A DNA stretch of 64,000 nt from Lycocorax pyrrhopterus obiensis. Its lineage: Eukaryota; Chordata; Aves; Passeriformes; Paradisaeidae. Below the pieces are notes generated by a model. It was not told the DNA's origin. It worked only from the letters and a program-made list of their open reading frames with translations, and searched no databases. This document shows positions 49,501-58,500 of the stretch, piece after piece. How positions within the stretch are numbered: position 1 is the stretch's first letter; each line of letters opens with the position of its first letter. Both the position numbers and the translations under genes were made by a program. The stretch spans positions 13,836,484 to 13,900,483 of the forward strand of contig JACSVZ010000004.1 of NCBI GenBank assembly GCA_014706295.1, read 5' to 3'.

Positions 49501-52500
49501 GTCAGTAGGCTGATCAGGGCAGAGTGCCTAAATCAACAAGCTTGTTAAGGACTGGCTGAAGCCAACACAATGTTCACAAGCAGTGAGGACAAAAAATGGG
49601 CCTGAGTTCTGAGTTTGTCTCCAAGAAGTTTTGCACTGATGAGTAAAAAACTCTCCTTTTCTGTCATGTGAGTGACCAACTCAATAGGCTAGTGTCACTC
49701 AGGTTTATTCTAGCTCACTTTCTCTAGTCCACTGAGTCTTCTGCAAAAAGGGGTCCTTTTCAAGAGGAAAGAACTGCAAGAGCTCTTTACCAGAGCTGCA
49801 TTTGATGCTGGCAATGTGGCTGGTGCTGGGCAGAGCAGAACAGCAGGCACGTGTCTTTGCATAAGCTGAGAGCCTGGTTGAGAGGACATCTATGTAATTG
49901 TCTTTTTGACTGTGTCTGAATCAGGGGACTGGAAAGTGCTCCATGTTGAAATAAAGTTGGGTTGTGTGTAACACCCTCTCTGTGCTGCTGCTGAAAGGGA
50001 AATCTGGAAACACAAGCCAGAAAGAAACTCTTTCCCATCGTGGACAATTAGTGGACAAAGATCTCAGATCTTGCAGTTTAGATGTAGTTATTGAAAATCT
50101 TTATTTCATATCATTGCCCTTACTGCCATAGCCCAGTTCTGAGTCACTTGATATCAGCAAGATTTCTTTTCCAGTAACAGATTACTCAATATAATGAAAA
50201 GAAAACTGTTTCTTCCCGTAATGGCATTTAGTAACAGTTTGACTCAGTATGAGCCCAGGGCCAAAAAAGGACTTTGAAGCTCAATCTGTCCCAGAGCCTT
50301 AAGTGTCAACAGAGAAGTGTGCTTATTGTCCTGTCCTTCAAGAGGACACCACTTGACACTCCACTGCACTGGGAGGCAGTTCTGGCTGCACTTCAGTGCT
50401 CATCCAGCTGTGTTGACTGCAGCACTGCAGGGTGCAAGAGAAAGTGCTGATTGTTGTAAATTAGCTTCAGAGCTTCCAGTCTGATTTTGGCACTGGTGAG
50501 ACGTCTGACATCCAGTTCATGTAAAATGTGTCCACCTCCATTCCTTCTCTTCACCAGGTTATGGACAGAGCCCTCTTACACTTGGATAACTCCTACAACA
50601 TCCCCAACGTGAGCAGCATGGGCATTGTTTGCAAGACCAACTTGCCTTCGAACACAGCCTTCCGTGGCTTTGGAGGGCCCCAGGGAATGATGATTGCTGA
50701 GTGCTGGATGAGCGACCTTGCTCGGAAGTGTGGCCTGCCACCTGAGGAGGTACAGACACACTGACACCTTCCAGGGTGGTGCTGCCTTGGAACAAGCTCT
50801 GAGAACTAGATCAGCCATACAAAATTTTTAAGTGTGAGAACTTTTGCTTCATTTTTGCTGAGCTCCTGGCAGGATCTCAAACTTGTGTGACAGATACATT
50901 CTAGCATGGATTATCTTCTGTTTAGTTAAAGTCCTTGGTAGGTTCAATTTTGTAACATCTACTTTAAGAATAGATATTAAAAAAAAGTCCAAAGGCACTA
51001 GGTACCTTAATCCTACTGACAATGTGGTATAAGTCCCAATCTCTGAAAATTCCCAGCCTTAATGTCTTAGTTCCTGTTTTCCCACAAACAGATACATGTT
51101 TGTTAATTGTTTCGCTCTGTAGAAAGAGCAAAGGAATAAAATTAGGAAGCAGCACACTTTAGATCTCATCCCTCCTTGTCCGAAGCACTAAACTTGGCCT
51201 GTCCTTTCTGTGTCTCTTTGGGAAGGTGCGGAAGCTCAATCTCTATCACGAGGGAGACACAACTCATTTTAACCAAAAGCTGGAGGGATTTACTCTACAA
51301 AGATGCTGGGATGAATGTTTGTCCAGCTCCAACTATCATGCCAGGAAGAAACTGATAGAAGAATTCAACAAGTGAGCGCTCTGGAGCTGTCTTGTTACTG
51401 GGTGCACCTGCTGCCTACTAACTTCTGAAGTTCTCTTAGCAACTCAAGTGATGTGAAGTCAGACCTTATATTTGCAGAGTGACTTCTAAAAATTCCTCTT
51501 TCTGAAATCCCTTCATGCTCACTGTCTGAGGAAAACCCTATCAGTGAGCTGGTAGCATAAATAAGGCCGGAATCAGACCTAGCGTGGCACGATTTTGTAA
51601 GTGAAATGTAGCGAAGAAGAGGGAGTCTGTTAAGTCCAGCTGGGATTTTCACATAACTATCAAGGCAATTTGTTTAGGCTTTGCCCTGCCTTATAGTCTT
51701 TTTTAATTGGCTTGTGTATCCAACTGAACAGTTAATAGTATGGACAACTGCTTCTGTAATGCTTGGGGAAAGCATCTTCAGTTGGAATTTCTTCTTGTTG
51801 GAACCCATCAAGAAAGACATTCCTTAATACAAATTAGTGATTAACTCAGTTTATATCACAATTAGGTATTTAATTTCTATTTGATACACAGTCAGAGGGA
51901 AGCACAGTATTGTTTTGTGATAAAAGGCTCATGGGTATACCAATGACGTTCTTTCCTTGCAGGCAGAACCGCTGGAAGAAGAGAGGGATGTGCATCATTC
52001 CTACCAAATTTGGCATCAGTTTCACTGTCCCATTTCTGAACCAGGTCTGTAAATGTCATTTGCCTTTTTGCTAGAGAAGCTGCATTTATGCTGCCTCCCC
52101 CAGGCCCTCCTCCATTTGTACCAAACTGGAGCTTCTTGAAGAAGTAATAAATTAGTTTAAGAGCAAGCATTTTTCAAGCCAAAATGAGCAGCACAACAGT
52201 TACCAGTTTATACTGTCCAAAAGACACCACAACGTAGCCACATTTCCGTGGTATCGTGTTAGGTTAATTTCCCTGCCTTTCTCAATAGTAGAAACACTGC
52301 TCCTGTGTTTGAGCTGATTTGATGGACTGTCAGCAGTGCTGGCAAGTTCAGGTGAAGGGTGCATCTGTGTTTCACAGGGACAGGATTGGATTACTTCACC
52401 TGCTTTCTGAGCTGAAAATACTGACTGGGGTTTGTTATGTCATTGGAGCTTCTAGTGAGTTGGTGAGGCTAAACCAAACTCACCTCAAGTGTAAACAAGT

Positions 52501-55500
52501 GGCTTTAGTTGCACCAAAGAACAACCTCAGTCTGGTTCTGAATGAATTCTCTCTGTAGTCTGCTAAGTACTCCACTAGTTAATTTATGATGATTAATGTT
52601 CCCTGTTGTAGGCTGGAGCTCTGGTCCATGTGTATACAGATGGCTCTGTGTTACTTACACATGGAGGGACTGAGATGGGTCAAGGACTTCACACCAAAAT
52701 GATTCAGGTAATAATGAGTTTGGGCTTAACTGTATGAGACATCTTTTCAGGACAATTACACTCTCCCTACAGTATTGCCTCGGGCAGCTTGACACTTCCT
52801 CTGTGTGCATGCAGAGGGTGACAATTCATGACTAATTCCTCTTCATTGTTTCAGCAGCAGTGCTAGATTTCCAGAGTATTATCACAATTGAGAATTAGAA
52901 TTAGATTCTTCATCATCTTAAATCTCATTACATTGATAATGCAGGTTATGCTTACAGTTTATCTTCTCTGGCAATTTCATTTCACCCCATAAAGGTACAG
53001 TTTACATCCATCTTATACGAAAATTAGTGGTACTGCAAACATAAATGTCTGCATATGCTAGTACCTTTGTAGTTAAAAAGGGTTAAGAGAGCAGGAAAAT
53101 GAAAGGAAAATCTCATAGGGCTATTGATCTTCTGATTCTTTTAATTGTTGAGAGAAGAATTTAGTCTCACAATAGTGCAGTGAATGTCATTGTGGCAAAA
53201 GTGTAGGTGCTCACACGCATTCAGTCTGTGCAATGCGAATATAACAATGTTCTGGCTAGTTCTCAGTCACAAACAACTCGGCCTGCAGGAAAAACGAAGT
53301 TTATGGTGGGAGAGGGTAGGGGTTTCAGTGAGGGTCCTGGCAGTGCAAGCAAGTGAATGACAATGCTCATGGATAAGAAGTGCTGCTTACCAATTGTTCA
53401 CCTTTGCTCCACAGGTTGCCAGCAGGTCCCTGGGAGTCCCCACCTCCAAAATTTACATCAGTGAGACCAGCACAAACACTGTCCCAAATACCTCCCCGAC
53501 AGCTGCTTCAGTCAGCGCGGACATCAACGGAATGGCCGTCCATGTATGGAAGCTGAGTTATTTAAAGCAGTGGGTCACAAGAGAGGGCTCCAGAGCATGA
53601 AAAGATGTCCTGTATTTATTTGTTGCTTAAGGAAAACAACCATCAAAAGGCAGTTCCAGTCTAAGGATGCCCCGTAACTTCTTTACCTGTTATAGCTACC
53701 AGTGGCATTAGATTGGGAATGACTTTATTTTTTTTCGAGTTATTCAAAACTCTTCTTCAGCCCTTTGGTAGTTCTAAAAATAGAGAATTTGGGATTGCTC
53801 AAAATGGGCAGAACAAAGCATCCATTTAAATAGCCAGCTTCTAAGTAATTAATGAAGCCTTATCTATAACAAATGTATTTTGCTGCATGTGTTAATAGCA
53901 AATGGTTTGAGAGCTGTGCTCCACAAGCTCTAAGTGTTGATCAGCTCAGAGCAAATGTTCTGCGGTAGCAGTGGCATGGTCATGGCTGTCTGCCATGGTG
54001 GAGTTACCAATACATATATTTCCTGGGTATGTGGCTTTTCCACTTTAGAAGAACAACTTAGCACTGGCCAGTCTCAGTTTAAAAGAGAAAGGAAAGTGTA
54101 ACCTGTAAAGTAAAATCATCAGGCTGTTTTTATTTTCTGCATGGCTTATCTGAGTAAGTTGAATTTTGGGAAGAATTTTTTTTCCAGTGTTAAAGGATCA
54201 TCTTGTAAGCTATGCTGAGCTGTCCTGTACAGACTTGGTACAGATAAATTTAATGTATAAATGAGTGGACTTCTTATATTTTGTGTCATGGTCCAGAAAG
54301 TTCTGTGTTGAATTTGGGATTCCTTTCTGCTATCAGCACAGCCAATCTCCTTTGAAATCCTTTTCAGGCAACATTTCTTCCTATGTAGCAAGACATTTGT
54401 TAGTGAACTTTGTTTCTTTTTATGATTTGCCAAAGTCCTAAAGGCAATATTGATTTAAATAGAAGGTTCTTTGAAACTCTTATAGGGCTCTTAATACCAT
54501 AAGCTGGCTATTCAAATCTTAAAATATTTCTTCTCTCTCTCTTTGTTTCTAGAATGCGTGTCAGACTATCTTAAAAAGACTTGAGCCTATCAAACAGGCT
54601 AATCCCAAAGGATCCTGGGAAGACTGGGTAAGCTGTTTGTATCTGTCACGAGACAAGTGGACATTGTCAGAGATTGTTTGAATTGGCAAACCATGTGTGC
54701 AGGTGTGTCCTCCAGGCCTTCTGCACCTTGCTAGCACAGATTTGAGCACAGACAATGAAAAAAACCTGGCACAGATTTCCAAGTAATTAAAGCTTGCAAG
54801 AGGTCATCCCCAAGACATCAGTTATTACTTTAATCCTGAGATTTCTCCAAATTTTGGGGCCTGCCTAGGACAAACTTCATCAAACAAAAGTCTTGGGTGG
54901 CTATATGTATCTTTCTAGTCAAGCTACAGTCTTGGACAGAAGGAAACCTGATTTTAATGAAGGGATTCTGTAGCATAGACAACTCCTGTTGAGCTGCCAT
55001 TCAGCCTCTGTAGTGCTCCTTGGCTGCAATATCTCTGAACCCTCAGTGAGAAGAGATGGGTGGGCTGTAAGGCTCTCTTCAGGTCCAAACTCTGCTCCTC
55101 ATCACATGAGTTTTGACTTTGTGATTTGGAAGTCAGGATAGAATTTCCCTCACTGAAGTAGAGATGACCTGTCAATTTAACCTTTGTCTCTGAGGCTAAA
55201 AGTCTAACATGTAGCTGAGAGATGAACAAACAAAAGCAGGTCTCATCCTCTGCCAATGGTTCAAGTTCTGCCCTTGGTAGCTGCTGATGGGGCTATTTGG
55301 GGGAGCAGCTGCAGTCATGATGTCAGTGCTGGAGCTGGGTAGCGTGACAGCTGTCTGTCACTGGACATTTTCTACTTGAGGCCTCCTGAAAATGTTTTTG
55401 TGCAGTTATTTCGAAGGGTCTGGTTGTACAATCACTGTTTTCAAACTCTTGTTCACTTTGCCAGATTAAAACTGCCTATGAGAGCTGTGTCAGCCTGTCA

Positions 55501-58500
55501 GCCACGGGGTTTTATAGGTGAGTGAAAATTCACACTGCAGAGGCACTGACTCGATTGCATGGATTGCATCCAGGGAAATTCTGGGAGGATTTACAGCCCC
55601 CAGCCCCCTGTCACTGCTCTAAATTAAAGCTGCATTCCCTCTCCTACCTACAAGTGGTAAGCTGAGGTTAACAGTCTCCTGGCTGGGGAGAATCGATTCC
55701 TGATGGAGCACAGCTCTGAGGACAAGTAAATCTGGAGTAGATCTAACTTCATTCCAGCTGACCTTGGTCTGAAGAGGCATAAATGAAATCAGAGCTTTGC
55801 CTGGAGCTCTGCTCTGTGTTAGCCTTGTGACCTAGTTTTGCACTAGAACCACCATGCAGAATAAGAGGGTTTGTCCTTGAGGAAAATCCTGTCTCTTATG
55901 GCATGAGCAGATACCAGTGTTTCCAGCTTTGTTCTCCCACTTCAGACTCTTGCTGGACCCTGTGTGGTTCTGAAATGAGGCACTTCTCATAATCAGCTTT
56001 ACTTCTGGAGGAAAGCAGAGATCCATCATCTTTGAGGCAAAGGGGTTGACATAAATAAATAAACACAGTGTTGAGAAGAACCTATTTAGGACTAAAATAT
56101 ACTATGAGTTCATTTCTGTTGCATGTCTGAAATGTATTTTTTCTCTTAACCAAGTGACTTGTCAGTATTTTAATAAACCAGTCTTCAGATAAAGTATAAG
56201 TAGCCAGATACAAAGTTTGCCATGAACTGTGCTTAAAATCAGTTCTTAGCTTAATAGAGATTTTGCTTCAGTTTGACTATGTTCTGAAATTTAATGGCCC
56301 TAAAGAAATGTTCAGCTGCACTCGAAAAGCAAAGGATTTGCTACTAGGTTGGTGAGAATGAGTTTATGATAGTCATCACAAGCCCTGAGATTCATGGGAA
56401 GATAAAGATGACTAAAACAGTTTGATAGTTTCAATCAAGTTTTGGAATACAGAGCAGATTTAGCAAATTGCTATTTATAGTTGTTTACAGCTTTCCTTTC
56501 TGCATGGGCTTGACAGAAGGAATGAAACAATAGTGAATGAGGATTTTGATAGGTTGCAATGTAGTTGTATTTGTTTTTTTCACGGAATGAAATGTGTGGT
56601 TTTGTTTCTCTTTGTATCAAGGATTCCTGACGTTGGCTACAACTTCGAAAAGAACGAAGGGAAACCATTCTCCTACTTCAGTTACGGCGTTGCCTGCTCT
56701 GAGGTTGAGATAGATTGCCTGACAGGTGACCACAAGGTGAGGGGTCAGCAGTGAAGCAGCTCTCCGTGTTTTGGTGAAGGGAACATCCACGGGGAGTTAG
56801 AACAAATACTGGGTGTCAGCCCGTTGCTGGCTCTGTCATTGGTCTGGTGTGACCTTCAGCAAATTTCTTAACTCCTCTGTTCCACAGTGCAGCAGTCCGT
56901 AAAGTGTAACAAAACAATAATTATCTACCCCGCGGGGATTTGGGGCTTAATGAATGATTGCAAAAGTTATTGGATTTGCTTGAGTAAGAGATAGCAGCAC
57001 TGTGTTGGCACAAAAGTACAGAAACATCCTGGAATTGAGTTAATCATTAAAATAACACTGAAGGCTTCTGGAAAGAAAGAAAAAAAAAAAAAAAGAAGAA
57101 AAAATTATCATCAGAATCGACCCAGTTGGTTATGCTCAGGTACAGACCACTGATACCAGCATCTTGGAATGAATATTAGCTGGGTCCATTGGACCTTTGG
57201 GGAAAACTGCAGTGAGTTCCTCTGATTTACTTTTGGGGTGAACTTAGATTAAAAGTCGGTATGAGGAGTTCATCTGAGATAAGATTATAGAACACTGTCC
57301 AAGCGTGGGATAGTGTTTGGATACTCCTCCTCACATGAGACCATGGTGTACCAGTTTCAGTGATCTCTGCTGATTTACCCTTTATTCCTGTTTTTTAGAA
57401 CATTCGCACAGACATTGTTATGGATGTTGGTACCAGTCTGAACCCAGCCATAGATATAGGACAGGTAGGTGAAAAAGTGTTGCTATTTCCATCATGTTAA
57501 AGCAATCACACTGCTCTCAGGCTTTGCTATTTATTATCCCTCTCCAGGCCGTGCCTTTGCAAACACAACCTTTTGAACTTGGCGCAGAATTACATAGGGA
57601 AATATTCTGTTAGAGTTTGGGGTTTGGCTTGGATATTAAGACTACAGGATATTGTCCAGTTACCACCCCAGTGATGTTTTTCAGGCTAAATCCCACACCT
57701 GATATTTATACTCCTATCTGTCAATATTAAGTTTATTTAATTTAGTGAAAATTCTCCTGTGACTAACGAGTGTTGGCAGACTGTCCTCCAGCTGCTGCTG
57801 TGTAGAGTTCTCAATAGGAAGTTGGACCAGGTATTTATCTTGCAAAGTCCTTGGGCAGGCACAAGATTACTTCAAAATTTTGTGCAGTAATAATCACAAT
57901 ATCTCTTAGCAGATAAAGGTAATAAACACAGGGTTGTTTGACAGACCAAGAGATGAATTGTTGGACATATTCTTATCTAGCCATCTTAGCTCCCTGGCTA
58001 ACTCTAGATGTTGATAAGGTATAACTCTAATGAAACTGCTGCAGGATTTGGGATGACAGGAGAGCATGAGTTGCAGAGCTCTGCTATAGCTTAAATGAAA
58101 CCTCCTTGAAAGCGACAGTTTTTCTCAAAGAGATTTTTTTTGGAAGTGTCCAAGGGGAGAAAGAGATTTTCTGTCTTTGCAGCTTGTCACTTTAGGTTTG
58201 GGAGCTGAGAGATGGGCTAAATGGAGCCTGTCAAAGGGGTCTTAAATTCCTGTGTCCTTCCATGAATTGCTGCAGAGGATCTGGGGGCACAAAAGAGAAA
58301 GGACGTGGCATGAGTGCAGGAACACAAGTACACAGAGATGGGTCAATGAATGCTTGTGCCAAATCTTTAGACTGCTCAGATATCTCAGTGGGCACAGAGA
58401 GCAGAGCTGCTTTGTGCAGGGTTGTTCAAGCACATCCTGCTCTCATAATCTTTTTTCTCCTAAAATTCACAGTAGAAAAAATATGTAAAGCAGTTTTTTA

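Larger units (their letters stand above)
49154..53414 (+). other. XDH: Introns 25-29 of XDH
   Basis: Non-coding apart from exons 26-29. I see no transposon, RNA gene or conserved coding signal in these introns. Introns 26 and 28 begin with weak donors (GTACAG, GTCTGT). Confidence 0.55.
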
